Of a DNA stretch of 64,000 bases, positions 54,218 through 62,975 are shown one piece after another. The position numbers and the translations under genes are program-made. Position 1 is the stretch's first letter, and every line of letters begins with the position of its first letter. The DNA is from Paenibacillus sp. JQZ6Y-1 (GTDB lineage Bacteria; Bacillota; Bacilli; Paenibacillales; Paenibacillaceae). The DNA lies in contig NZ_JBFDUZ010000001.1 in the NCBI RefSeq assembly GCF_040719145.1, positions 2,976,001-3,040,000 of the forward strand, read 5' to 3'. The notes below the pieces were generated by a model. It ran no database searches. It was not told where the DNA came from and saw nothing but the letters and a program-made list of their open reading frames with translations.

Positions 54218-54676
54218 ATGACCAATCATCAGCCAAAGGAAGTACTGGAAAATGAATCGCAGAGATCTACGAACAGCGTCTTCCATATCAATCGTCAGCA
54301 CATGCCTGCTTTGCTGCAAGCGTTGGGGACTGCGGAAGAAAATGACATGGCGGAAAAGCTAGTAGGCACAACCTATGCTATCGCGCTACTTCTTGCGCTA
54401 GATGCCGTAAGGCAGACTGCTCTGCCGTGGATCGATGCGGCAAAACATTGGTCTCCGCCTGTGACGATCGATTTGGCGCAATGCTCCATCGACTGTACTC
54501 AATACAAATCAAACCCAGCTTCATCGCTCCATGCTTCCTCTGTGCTTCAGTTCTGGTTTTATTCAGAAGATTTGGTGGATTGGATGGAGGGATATAGCGA
54601 ACAGTTTTTTGATTTTGCGGTTATTTTGGATGCCGATTCGCTAGATATTCAGAAAACATTAGGACCGAGCCGCTGA
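54218..54676 (+). CDS. Hypothetical protein
   Basis: The soluble 152-residue protein with DMAEKLVGTTYAIALLLALD and VLQFWFYSEDLVDWMEGYSE was not recognised. AAGGTGA at 54205-54211 favours ATG 54218 over the in-frame ATG two codons earlier. It ends just before a bidirectional terminator. Confidence 0.55.
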   Translation: MTNHQPKEVLENESQRSTNSVFHINRQHMPALLQALGTAEENDMAEKLVGTTYAIALLLALDAVRQTALPWIDAAKHWSPPVTIDLAQCSIDCTQYKSNPASSLHASSVLQFWFYSEDLVDWMEGYSEQFFDFAVILDADSLDIQKTLGPSR

Positions 54677-54700
54677 TTCCTCCATTTATGGATGTATACC

Positions 54701-54738
54701 AAAAGGGATGCCGTCTTGATAGATGGCATCCCTTTTCC
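54701..54738. terminator. Bidirectional terminator
   Basis: AAAAGGGATGCC and GGCATCCCTTTT form a perfect 12-bp stem with a 12-base loop. Confidence 0.85.
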
Positions 54739-54819
54739 TACTAACATCTACAGTTTTTATCTCATCATGCCCGCTACATAACTGAAAAGTTAGGATGAAC
54801 AAAATGAGCAAAACAGGGC

Positions 54820-55072
54820 TTATTCTGACTCCTCGCCTTGACTGCAAAGCTCCAACAGCGAATTCGCTGCATGTAGCGCATCATCGTAATCCAAATTGCC
54901 CGAACCCGCCAGCATAATCGGATATTCGTCCTCTATCGGATCGTTACACATATCGAACAGATAATGATTGCCCCTGCCATCCATCCATCCCGAATGATAA
55001 TGCAACCGGCATATAATGCGGCACTTCATACACCAGATTCATCTCCCGCAACTGATCCATTCCGTACAATCT
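54820..55072 (-). pseudogene. Broken SUKH (SMI1/KNR4) gene with ATGG-repeat frameshift
   Basis: One frame starting after a stop at 55073 reads LYGMDQLREMNLVYEVPHYM then PVALSFGMDG, the classic middle of an SMI1/KNR4 domain. The next frame continues GRGNHYLFDMCNDP and on to LLELCSQGEE, the matching C-terminal part. The switch occurs at GG followed by three tandem ATGG units (about 54979-54992). Removing one ATGG unit would join the two halves. The N-terminal part of the domain is missing. It lies just downstream of the next two minus-strand genes. Confidence 0.6.
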
Positions 55073-55092
55073 CTAAACTGATTAGCAAGTGA

Positions 55093-55878
55093 TTAGAACA
55101 CGACAGAATTCACTGCTGTTCTAGCACTTTGCAGCAGTGCCTCATACAATTCAGCGGAATAGCGTTCATATTCCGCTCCTTTTCCATGCTCATATGCCAT
55201 ACCGGGCGTGCTATCATTCCACGAACCCATGCCGCCAAATACCCAGCTCTTATAGACAGCATTGAGCAAGCGCCATGCTTCCTCACTGTATACTGGTGGT
55301 AATTCAAAGGCATATTTGGCAGTCTTCGTCTTGTCGCCATCCAACAATTGCAATGCTGGATCAAAAAAATTCGTTTTCCAGAAGGCTTCCCCGATCTCTT
55401 CAGCTAACGTTGCCACCTGTTCCAGCGCCTTACGCAGTTGTGATGTCATCTCCGCAAGCGGGACAAAGGCGTGACCTGCTTGCTGACTACCACTATACGG
55501 ATATGGACGATAGGTCACTTGCCATCTGGAACGGGTCGGATGCCGATCGATTTTCCACTCTGGTATCCAGATCGTATGACCCGCTGTTGCTAGCGCAGCA
55601 ATTCCATGCCTTGCACCGCCACCCATAAATCCGCTGTTTTGCCATGATGCAGTGGAAGCATCCTCTTCCGTTATATGGACAAGCATGAAGCGCTGGTATT
55701 GCTCAGCACGTAGCTGCTCCAGCCATTCACTCCAAATCAGCAGCTGATCCCCACTTTGAAAACGCACAATCATTGTATCTGTTTGCTCCAACTCCTTGCT
55801 GACAGCATCGTTGGCATGGATCAGATAGCCATTGCCCAGCGCGGTAATGAGCAGCATTTGATGTAATTCTCCATTCAT
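55093..55878 (-). CDS. Hypothetical protein coupled to the upstream gene
   Basis: The soluble 261-residue protein with TASWQNSGFMGGGARHGIAA and SWVFGGMGSWNDSTPGMAYE was not recognised. Its ATG shares one base with the stop codon of the preceding gene (TAATG at 55878-55880), so translation is coupled. The broken SUKH gene follows. The setting suggests an immunity-type locus, but no function can be assigned. Confidence 0.65.
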   Translation of the reverse strand: MNGELHQMLLITALGNGYLIHANDAVSKELEQTDTMIVRFQSGDQLLIWSEWLEQLRAEQYQRFMLVHITEEDASTASWQNSGFMGGGARHGIAALATAGHTIWIPEWKIDRHPTRSRWQVTYRPYPYSGSQQAGHAFVPLAEMTSQLRKALEQVATLAEEIGEAFWKTNFFDPALQLLDGDKTKTAKYAFELPPVYSEEAWRLLNAVYKSWVFGGMGSWNDSTPGMAYEHGKGAEYERYSAELYEALLQSARTAVNSVVF

Positions 55879-56678
55879 TACGTTAACCCCCAATCTGCAA
55901 AATAATGCTTCACTGCCTGTTCGTTATATCCATCCTGCCCCTGCCATTCAGCCATCGACATAAAATCAGTATCATGCCCTCGTCCAATCCGCGGCAGATC
56001 GGTCGTCTGCAATATACCACTATAACCGAGTATTTCCATAAGTACATCGCGTTCGTGCTTGCTGGAAGGCAAGAGGTCCTTCCAACGCTTTTCTAGTTTG
56101 CGCGCACGTTCTACTGGCTCACACTGGTTTACAGCTTCCAACATTTGACGGAATATCTGCACATCCTGCTCTGTTGCCTCCACATGCTGCTCTCGGCTAA
56201 ACAGTTCAAGATCCATCCAGCAATATAACAGCCAATTTAGTCGAATGCCGCCCCATTTGATCCGTTCAAAATTCAGTACATTCAGATCGCCATCCACAAC
56301 TTCTCGGTCAGACATCAATCTGTGATGATTACAATCACCGCAGCTGCTAGTCTGTGCATGTACACTTTTTCGTTGCTCATACGTATGCAGCGGCAAATCT
56401 GCTGTTAATGCCCAACTGGACAATACACTGCGTAAATGGGTTTTTCGTGTCGACAAACTATGTAAAAAAGCTTCACTGACCTGTTGTAGCGTCATCCGCT
56501 TATGTAATTCGTCCAATCGTTGGATCAGTTCATCATGTGTAATCGTAATCGGGTCGAACATGATGCCCTGACTGCGCGCATATTCAAAGTCCGGTCCAGT
56601 AAATGTCCGTACTCCCGGCTTCCAACCGCCAGAGTTCCAAAAGGTTTTCATCAGAATCTGTTTCGCTTTTTTATCCAT
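55878..56678 (-). CDS. Hypothetical protein, first gene of a coupled pair
   Basis: The 266-residue protein begins MDKKAKQILMKTFWNSGGWK, followed by FTGPDFEYARSQGIMFDP. It has Cys/His residues in SSCGDCNHHRL that could bind metal. It was not recognised as a known family. GAAAGG lies before the start. The stop overlaps the start of the next gene by one base. Confidence 0.65.
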   Translation of the reverse strand: MDKKAKQILMKTFWNSGGWKPGVRTFTGPDFEYARSQGIMFDPITITHDELIQRLDELHKRMTLQQVSEAFLHSLSTRKTHLRSVLSSWALTADLPLHTYEQRKSVHAQTSSCGDCNHHRLMSDREVVDGDLNVLNFERIKWGGIRLNWLLYCWMDLELFSREQHVEATEQDVQIFRQMLEAVNQCEPVERARKLEKRWKDLLPSSKHERDVLMEILGYSGILQTTDLPRIGRGHDTDFMSMAEWQGQDGYNEQAVKHYFADWGLT

Positions 56679-56938
56679 TCTATGCCTGCCTTTCTGATCT
56701 GTTTAATCATCGCTATGCTATCCTTGCTATTACCGTATTTGCATGTCTGGCACCATAGTTACTCTCTATACAGTTTACAACATTCCTTCACTCAATGAAA
56801 AAAGCCCTCCCGTTCAGCTATATCTCTCGTACGCCAATGCGTATACAAGGACATCAACTGCACAGAAAGGCTGTATCCATACTCACTCTTGATCATTGTG
56901 AATCCTTGAACGTTACTTGATTGTCAGTTCCCGTACTC

Positions 56939-58558
56939 TTACTTCACTGTAATGATTACACGTTGGTAATGCTTCAACGTGTGCGTACCATCATCCTGCA
57001 CTTCAGCGATCATATGAATCGTATCGCCAGATTTGGCATCCTTCGGCACTTGGAATTTGACAGTGGCAGTGTTGCTATGTTTTAAACCAATCGTATTGCG
57101 CTTCTCGCCTTCCGCAACCGGACGATGGATACCGAGCAGCAGATCGCCAGCCAGTTGTTTCTCCTCTGGTGCAGGCGCTACGCTGGAATCGTTGTACGTA
57201 TCAGCTTCAAAATAACGCCACCATTTGTATGTTAGCTTGTCGCCATCCGGGTCTTGACCTACAGCATGCAGCGTCATATATTGTCCCGGTTTGGCAGTCA
57301 GATTCAGCCCCTCTTTCACGGTCAACGTTGGATTGTGATTGGCATCCTTGTAGCTGGTCGCGATTGCCCAATCCGCACGGGCAGCAAAATCGTTCTGAAT
57401 ATCGTCGAACCAACGCAGCAGCGAATATTCGGCTTCATAACGGTTCGTATACACATCGTAATCCAATACAGTATTACGATATAGCGTATCGTTCACTTTA
57501 CCGAAGCGTCCGCCCCAACCGCCATAGCTGGGGTCCTCGTTGCTACGAAGACCGTTGTTAATCAGATAAAAGAAGGACGGCGAATCACCCTCAGAAATGA
57601 AATCGTATAGATCGTATTGCGGATTGTTTTTCAAATAGTCTGCGCTGCCGCGTTGTTCTTCCGCCAGCTCGCCATCGATCATTTTCCCATCACCCATCAG
57701 TGCATACAGTGCCAATAACGGACCGTGATCATGCTGGATATTTTGGTAATTCCACATACCGTGCAGCTTACTGTTTAACGCTTCCGTATGATATTTCCAT
57801 GCGTAGGCAAAATGCCAAAAGTTCGACTGATCATTGATGATGCGGATATTAGGCCAGCTTTTGGCGATATAGTCATTGTAGCTGTCATCCTGATCAAGAA
57901 TGATATACAGCACGAGCTTGTCGTTGATTTTCTTCTGAATCGCTGCCCATTGATCGGTACCTTTGTACTGTTCTTCGATTGATTTAAGCGCACGAGCAGT
58001 CGTGTTGGTTCCGCCCCAAGTTTGTACATACAGGTCACGTTTGTCGTTGTCGAGGAACAGCTTTGCCAGAAATTCCGAGCCTTCAGTCACTTTGTCCATC
58101 TCGCCTTTGTAGGAGATGTTACCAATCTTAGTCACACTGCGAATATAATCTGGCGTTGGATAACCGTCTGCTTGTTTGATCAAATTCGGATAGGCTTGAG
58201 CATAGGCATCTGTCATTTGGCTCAGCCATTCGGTTCCTGTCCAGCGATAAGGCGCAATGCCCTTGTCTGGATCGCCTGCGTAGTGGTACACCGAGCTGGT
58301 TAGCACAATGCCTGCCAGATCCATTTCGTTGGAATACAGCAGAAAACGCAGCATGGAGTTCATATCATCCACTTCACCATCATTGGTAATGACGGTTCTC
58401 GCTTTGCTTGTCTGCTGCTGATTCTGGGCGGCGGAAGCTTTTTTTGTATGGCTGACGGTGTTGTTGTCGGCTGCCATCGCTTGTCCACCCATGCCACTGA
58501 TCAGCAGTACACACAGATTAACCGATAGCAGTGTCTTAATCCACTTGCTTTTCCCCAT
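56939..58558 (-). CDS. Secreted DUF1593 protein, nucleoside-hydrolase-like
   Basis: The 539-residue protein has a signal peptide (about 1-29, LLSVNLCVLLISGMGGQAMA). A DUF1593/Sde182-type domain (about 55-400) carries the nucleoside-hydrolase-like acidic motif TNDGEVDDMNSMLRF, with DLYVQTWGGTNT later. A C-terminal beta-sandwich (about 405-539) has NPTLTVKEGLNLTAKPGQ and a VGQDPDGDKLTYKWW repeat. Related proteins include Sde182, annotated as cellulose-binding. The motif suggests hydrolysis of an N- or O-glycosidic bond outside the cell, but the substrate is unknown. AAAAGGGG precedes the start. The leader holds a RAT antiterminator, a terminator and a cre-like site. Confidence 0.85.
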   Translation of the reverse strand: MGKSKWIKTLLSVNLCVLLISGMGGQAMAADNNTVSHTKKASAAQNQQQTSKARTVITNDGEVDDMNSMLRFLLYSNEMDLAGIVLTSSVYHYAGDPDKGIAPYRWTGTEWLSQMTDAYAQAYPNLIKQADGYPTPDYIRSVTKIGNISYKGEMDKVTEGSEFLAKLFLDNDKRDLYVQTWGGTNTTARALKSIEEQYKGTDQWAAIQKKINDKLVLYIILDQDDSYNDYIAKSWPNIRIINDQSNFWHFAYAWKYHTEALNSKLHGMWNYQNIQHDHGPLLALYALMGDGKMIDGELAEEQRGSADYLKNNPQYDLYDFISEGDSPSFFYLINNGLRSNEDPSYGGWGGRFGKVNDTLYRNTVLDYDVYTNRYEAEYSLLRWFDDIQNDFAARADWAIATSYKDANHNPTLTVKEGLNLTAKPGQYMTLHAVGQDPDGDKLTYKWWRYFEADTYNDSSVAPAPEEKQLAGDLLLGIHRPVAEGEKRNTIGLKHSNTATVKFQVPKDAKSGDTIHMIAEVQDDGTHTLKHYQRVIITVK

Positions 58559-58648
58559 TTGAATCTACCCCTTTTCCCTGTGATCTACCGAATGAATCGT
58601 GAACTTGTCTGCTGCATACTACATCGTCCGTCTCCATCCCCTGAGACG

Positions 58649-58704
58649 AAAAAAACCTGGCTACAGCCATATCCCGAGCACGGAATATCGCTATAACCAG
58701 GTTT
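58649..58704 (-). terminator. Leader terminator overlapping the RAT
   Basis: On the minus strand AAACCTGGTTATAGC pairs fully with GCTGTAGCCAGGTTT (some G-U pairs), with the nested stem ATATTCC/GGGATAT and a run of seven T residues. The 5' arm begins with the last bases of the RAT, so the two structures exclude each other. It lies 91 bases before the DUF1593 start. Confidence 0.9.
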
Positions 58705-58728
58705 TGCCTGCATGACCAGTCACAATCC
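58700..58728 (-). promoter_or_regulatory. RAT: ribonucleic antiterminator of the BglG/LicT/SacT type
   Basis: Minus strand: GGATTGTGACTG, five variable bases, then GCAGGCAAAACC. This 29-base layout equals the bgl/bglP-type RAT consensus (GGATTGTTACTG-N5-GCAGGCAAAACC) with one change in the conserved arms. A dimeric antiterminator protein, dephosphorylated or activated when its beta-glucoside PTS substrate is present, would bind it and stop the overlapping terminator from forming. The antiterminator gene itself is not in the window. Confidence 0.9.
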
Positions 58729-58758
58729 TGAGGAATACGGTATCATACTTATTTTACA

Positions 58759-58773
58759 ATGTAAACGCTTAAT
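58759..58773 (+). promoter_or_regulatory. cre-like site upstream of the RAT
   Basis: ATGTAAACGCTTAAT fits the cre consensus WTGNAANCGNWNNCW with one mismatch. It lies 30 bases upstream of the RAT, near TATGAT, a possible -10 box on the minus strand (58743-58748). CcpA repression together with antitermination is the usual pairing for beta-glucoside genes. The remaining bases to 59026 show no gene. Confidence 0.5.
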
Positions 58774-59026
58774 ATATGTTGGAGAAGGGAAAATATTCTA
58801 GTTATGTTGCTAATTCTAAGCGAAATGATACTCTAATGTAGCTATGCACATCATCTTCCCATACTCGTTATATCGCTTCAGCTTTGGAAGTTCTCCTTTC
58901 AACATAAGCATTAAGCAAAAATTGACCTGCACTTAACGTACCGTTAACACTACAGGGCTATGCTGAAATGGATATTATAGTCATCAATCCACACCAATTC
59001 ATCGTAATCAAAGGATGGTTAGTCAT

Positions 59027-59656
59027 ATGGGAATTCACGCTTATTTTCGTTCACTGGATGATCTGGAACGGATTATCCGCTGTCCGGGCAAATTCAAATT
59101 TGAGCAGCATAGTGTATCCGCTCACTCTTGGAAAGTTGTTCAATACGCCAAAACGCTTGCCGACATCGAAGAAACGCACGGTGTCGTGATCGATTGGAAA
59201 AAGCTCTACGAAATCACGAGCAGCCACGACTATGGCGAAATCTTTATCGGTGATATTAAAACCCCAGTCAAGCATTCCTCACTAGAGCTTCGCTCCTTGC
59301 TGCAAAAGGTAGAAGAAGGAATGATCGAGCATTTTATTGACGAAAATATTCCAGAAGAATTCAAAAGCATCTTCCGCCGTCAGCTCCATGAAGGCAAGGA
59401 TCATTCTACCGAAGGGCTTATTCTTGAAGTTGCCGATAAAATGGATCAAGTATACGAAGCCTTTTCTGAATTGCAGCGTGGCAATACCGAGAAAGAATTT
59501 ATTACTATGTATCGCAGCGCCCTAGTGAAGATCAAAAACATTAAGCTACATTGTGTCGATTATTTTCTGGATCATATTTTGCCGGATATGGTACATGAAG
59601 GGACCTTCTCCACCATTGATATTAAACGCATCACCGAGGAAGCGCTGGCCCAGTAA
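59027..59656 (+). CDS. HD-domain phosphohydrolase, YfbR-like
   Basis: The 209-residue protein has HSVSAHSW and SSHDYGEIFIGD, the His and HD pair that bind the metal, and later VADKMDQVYEAF with the final Asp. This is the YfbR/YedU-like 5'-deoxynucleotidase HD layout, but longer than Escherichia coli YfbR. It probably dephosphorylates nucleoside monophosphates in the cytosol. ATG 59027 is chosen because AAAGGA gives better spacing than for ATG 59015. Confidence 0.85.
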   Translation: MGIHAYFRSLDDLERIIRCPGKFKFEQHSVSAHSWKVVQYAKTLADIEETHGVVIDWKKLYEITSSHDYGEIFIGDIKTPVKHSSLELRSLLQKVEEGMIEHFIDENIPEEFKSIFRRQLHEGKDHSTEGLILEVADKMDQVYEAFSELQRGNTEKEFITMYRSALVKIKNIKLHCVDYFLDHILPDMVHEGTFSTIDIKRITEEALAQ

Positions 59657-59897
59657 TGGGAACCAGCCTTTTATTATGTAATCCCTTCATTTACAGACTT
59701 CTTCTGTCGATAGTAAGTATACATGATATATTTAGAGAGCAAGCAGCATACGGATGAACAGTATACTATTCATGATTCCACGATCGTCTATCCGTATCCC
59801 TGCCTCCTCTCATTTCCACAATCGCAGCTTATCCGGTATACACACCAAAGCATATCGGTATATACACAGAAATAAGTCTGCTACCCGGGAGGTCGCC

Positions 59898-60275
59898 ATG
59901 ATACACAATCGCAGAAAGTCCCCATTCCGTTATGTATTGAAACAACCTGTTTCCTTTGAAATGCAAATTATGCATATCAATGGTCAAATTGTCGATACCA
60001 AGCCAGTTCAAGCGCTATTGCTGGATCTTAGCCGTTCTGGTTGCCGCATCTCCCTACCGCTGGAAATTCCGGCTCAAAATAATACTGTACACGTCCGTAT
60101 CCGCATGCTGCTGCACGAAGAACCGCTACTGCTGGAAGGACGATTGCAATGGAATCGCACGGAAGGTGGACGTTATCATTATGGCATTCACTTGGATACC
60201 ACTTCCTATAATCGCGACCATTTACTGCGCGAATTACGACTACTCGCCAGCAAAAACCTGATCATCATTACCTAA
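59898..60275 (+). CDS. PilZ-domain protein
   Basis: The 125-residue single-domain protein carries both c-di-GMP contact motifs: the Arg pair in HNRRKSPFRY near the N-terminus and DLSRSGCRI (D/NxSxxG) about 45 residues later. It should bind cyclic di-GMP and affect motility or surface behaviour. GGGAGG at 59887-59892 decides ATG 59898 over a much longer open frame to 59754. A terminator follows. Confidence 0.88.
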   Translation: MIHNRRKSPFRYVLKQPVSFEMQIMHINGQIVDTKPVQALLLDLSRSGCRISLPLEIPAQNNTVHVRIRMLLHEEPLLLEGRLQWNRTEGGRYHYGIHLDTTSYNRDHLLRELRLLASKNLIIIT

Positions 60276-60282
60276 TCCTAGA

Positions 60283-60319
60283 TTCCGCACAGACACTTTG
60301 TGGCTTGTGCGGAATTTTT
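60283..60319 (+). terminator. Terminator after the PilZ gene
   Basis: ATTCCGCACA and TGTGCGGAAT form a perfect 10-bp stem followed by five T residues. Confidence 0.88.
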
Positions 60320-60396
60320 ATATGCTCATTTGTAATTTTCCAGTAACCATACCATAATGGGTACGATACATCATAACGTACGAAGGAGAGAACCAT

Positions 60397-61155
60397 ATGA
60401 CTGACAAAAAGAATAAAGTAGCCATCATTACTGGGGGCGGCAGCGGCTTGGGATTGTCTACCGCATTGAAACTAGCTGAAGCGGGTGTGAATATAACCAT
60501 CGTAGACATTTCTGAAGCTGCTGGCGTAGCGGCTGTAGAGCAATTGGAAGCCAAAGGAGTCAAAGCTTTGTTCGTACAAGCTGATGTTAGCCAAGCCCAA
60601 GACGTCAAACACTATGTAGATCAAACGGTCAGCACCTTCGGTACGATTGATATGTTTTTCAACAATGCTGGTATTTCCGGTCCCGGTACCCGTTTTGCCG
60701 ACAATACGATTGAACAAATTGAGCAGGTCGTGGGCATCAACCTGCTGGGTGGATTGTATGGCTTGAAATATGTATTGGAAGTGATGCTGCAAAATGGCGG
60801 CGGCTCTATCGTCAATACATCATCTACCGCTGGTCTAGTCGGTCAAGCAACAGTCGGTTCATACTCTGCTACCAAACACGGCATCATTGGTATTACTAAA
60901 ACGATTGCCGTAGAATACGCGGCAGAAGGCATTAACGTAAATGCCATCGCGCCGGGTACAACGGAGACACCGATGGTCAAACAATATCGCCAAGACAACC
61001 CAGAAACCTTCCAAGCAGTCGAAGCCGCCATTCCACAGCGCCGCCTTGGTCAGCCGGAGGAAATCGCTGCGTTGGTCGCGTTCCTATTGAGTGATGAAGC
61101 GAAGTATATTAATGGTGTGGTTGTGCCGATTGATGGTGGGTTTACTGCGCAGTAA
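60397..61155 (+). CDS. Short-chain dehydrogenase/reductase
   Basis: The 252-residue protein is a classical SDR with TGGGSGLGLSTALKL, the Asp in VDIS that favours NAD, NNAGISGPG, NTSSTAG, YSATKHG (YxxxK) and GGFTAQ at the end. It resembles glucose or 3-oxoacyl reductase-type members; the substrate is unknown. AAGGAGAG precedes the start. It is monocistronic. Confidence 0.92.
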   Translation: MTDKKNKVAIITGGGSGLGLSTALKLAEAGVNITIVDISEAAGVAAVEQLEAKGVKALFVQADVSQAQDVKHYVDQTVSTFGTIDMFFNNAGISGPGTRFADNTIEQIEQVVGINLLGGLYGLKYVLEVMLQNGGGSIVNTSSTAGLVGQATVGSYSATKHGIIGITKTIAVEYAAEGINVNAIAPGTTETPMVKQYRQDNPETFQAVEAAIPQRRLGQPEEIAALVAFLLSDEAKYINGVVVPIDGGFTAQ

Positions 61156-61243
61156 CGGTAGTGAAATATGAACTACAAGTATCGGAAGAATCTGTGCATT
61201 CATCGGGTAGAGTACCATTCAACATAGCATAGATCGATGTTCA

Positions 61244-61286
61244 AAAAAGCAGCCTTGGGATTTCATCTCCCAGTGGCTGCTTTTGG
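61244..61286. terminator. Bidirectional terminator after the SDR gene
   Basis: AAAAGCAGCC and TGGCTGCTTTT form the outer stem, with TTGGGA/TCTCCCAG inside. It separates convergent genes. Confidence 0.82.
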
Positions 61287-61334
61287 ATTCTCCATACAAT
61301 AGATATGGAAATATTTATATGGTATAGATGCTAC

Positions 61335-61640
61335 CTATCTCGTCCGCATGTGCTGCTTCAATTGCTCATTTTCCTGAAATGCAAGCATAAACCGGGATGG
61401 ATCATGACGAATCGTATAGGAAAACACCCCTTTGCTCGTATGCAAATAAAATAATCCTTCTCCTGCTCCAAGTCGGCGATAGGACATATCAAATACATCT
61501 TTCAATGAAAATTCACGGCGATGAGTAATCAACCGATCCTCGTACAGTACCATCTCGCGCTCATCAGTCAAATAATGTTGTCCCGTACTGTTCAGTTCAC
61601 GCTCAATTTTGTAATAAGGCTGTACAGCAATCTGCTTCAT
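61335..61640 (-). CDS. Small conserved hypothetical protein, PH-like
   Basis: The 101-residue protein begins MKQIAVQPYYKIERELNS. It has strands such as EMVLYEDRLITHRREFSLKD and GLFYLHTSKGVFSYTI that suggest a small beta-barrel like a bacterial PH domain. No function is known. GCGGGG lies 6 bases before ATG 61640; an upstream frame to 61703 is less likely. Confidence 0.65.
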   Translation of the reverse strand: MKQIAVQPYYKIERELNSTGQHYLTDEREMVLYEDRLITHRREFSLKDVFDMSYRRLGAGEGLFYLHTSKGVFSYTIRHDPSRFMLAFQENEQLKQHMRTR

Positions 61641-61897
61641 CACAATCCCCGCCTCTCGCAAAAATGAAAAAGTACTCCGTACCGGCTCTTCACCGGGCAT
61701 CATCCTGCCGTTCTACCCTCTTTATCGGCATACAAACAGGAATGTTAAGGTCTTATTACCCAAAATCGAAGCTACTTGTTCAGCAATGGAGAGAGAAATT
61801 TGCAAGATCGCGATTTTACTTATGCCACCTCAAATAAGAAACGCTTCAGCATAACATATACAATACAGGATGTAAGATATAGACCATATACACAGAC

Positions 61898-62866
61898 TCA
61901 GGTCGTTTCACGGGCGATCAGCTCATATTCCAATCGTTTCGGTTCGATCAACTGACGACCAAGCACTTCCCATAACCGATAAAAGGCATGCACCGCCTGA
62001 TCCGCAATCGGGTTGCGAATCGTCGTAATACCTAGTGTGCGCGCCAGCTCACTATCATCAAAGCCAACAATCGCCAGCTGCCCCGGCACATCAATTCCTT
62101 GTCTGCGTGCTTCCGCCTGCATGCCCATCGCCACATAATCATTCGCACATAGCACCGCCTGCGGCATCTCCGGTGCTGCGGAAAGACGACGCACCATTTC
62201 CTCGCCATTGGACACATTAAATACAGAATAATGATACCAATCACGTAGCACTGGCAACCCTTGGCTTGCCATAAAATGCTCATATGCTTCACGTCGACTG
62301 CGTGTATTCAGACTGTCGACCCGTCCAAACATATTGGCAATGCGCGTATACCCGCGTGATACTAGATGCTCCAATGCCAACCGATACCCTTCCCCCTGAT
62401 CCATAGCAATCGACGGAATCTCATCATTCCCCATTCGCTGCCATGACACGATAGGACCGTATTCGCAGTATTTTTTCAGCATTTTCGGATCGTTCACACA
62501 GGTAATAATCACCAATCCATCTACTCGCTTGCTACGTAGGTCTTCAAACGCGCGCAACTCACTTTCTTTATCATCGCGGGTCGTATAAATAATCGTCTGA
62601 AAACCATAATCCATCGCAATATCAATAAATCGCTCCAGAAAAGACAAAATAATCTCGCTCGTGCTCGCCATTACCATCCCAATCTGATTCGTTTGCCCGG
62701 TGGACAGCGAAACCGCGTTGCGGTTCGGTACATAATTGAGCTGCTGCATAATATCAGTGATTTTGGCTCTCGCTTCATCGCTCACATGTGGTGAATGATT
62801 AATCACTCGTGAGATCGTTGCACGCGAATAACCAGATAACTTAATAATTTCATCAAACTTGGACAT
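61898..62866 (-). CDS. LacI-family repressor next to a GH1 gene
   Basis: The 322-residue protein has the headpiece FDEIIKLSGYSRATISRVIN and hinge LNYVPNRNAVSLSTGQTNQI, then a sugar-binding domain with VDGLVIITCVND, AVLCANDYVAMGMQAEARR and AIVGFDDSELARTLG. AAGAGGAG before 62866 sets the start; the open frame to 63085 has no site and crosses the divergent promoter. It is divergent from the GH1 6-phospho-beta-glucosidase and probably represses it until a beta-glucoside is present. Confidence 0.92.
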   Translation of the reverse strand: MSKFDEIIKLSGYSRATISRVINHSPHVSDEARAKITDIMQQLNYVPNRNAVSLSTGQTNQIGMVMASTSEIILSFLERFIDIAMDYGFQTIIYTTRDDKESELRAFEDLRSKRVDGLVIITCVNDPKMLKKYCEYGPIVSWQRMGNDEIPSIAMDQGEGYRLALEHLVSRGYTRIANMFGRVDSLNTRSRREAYEHFMASQGLPVLRDWYHYSVFNVSNGEEMVRRLSAAPEMPQAVLCANDYVAMGMQAEARRQGIDVPGQLAIVGFDDSELARTLGITTIRNPIADQAVHAFYRLWEVLGRQLIEPKRLEYELIARETT

Positions 62867-62975
62867 GTCTGTTCTCCTCTTGCACATGAATAACATCGCA
62901 TGGCTTATATATCTGTAAACCGCATGATAACGGCGCTGTACCCTCTGCGGATCAGCCTCTTTCCGCTTCCAATAA

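Noticed and set aside
59754-59897. Extended N-terminus of the PilZ protein
   Set aside because: The extra residues are basic and unordered, whereas GGGAGG directly precedes the shorter start.
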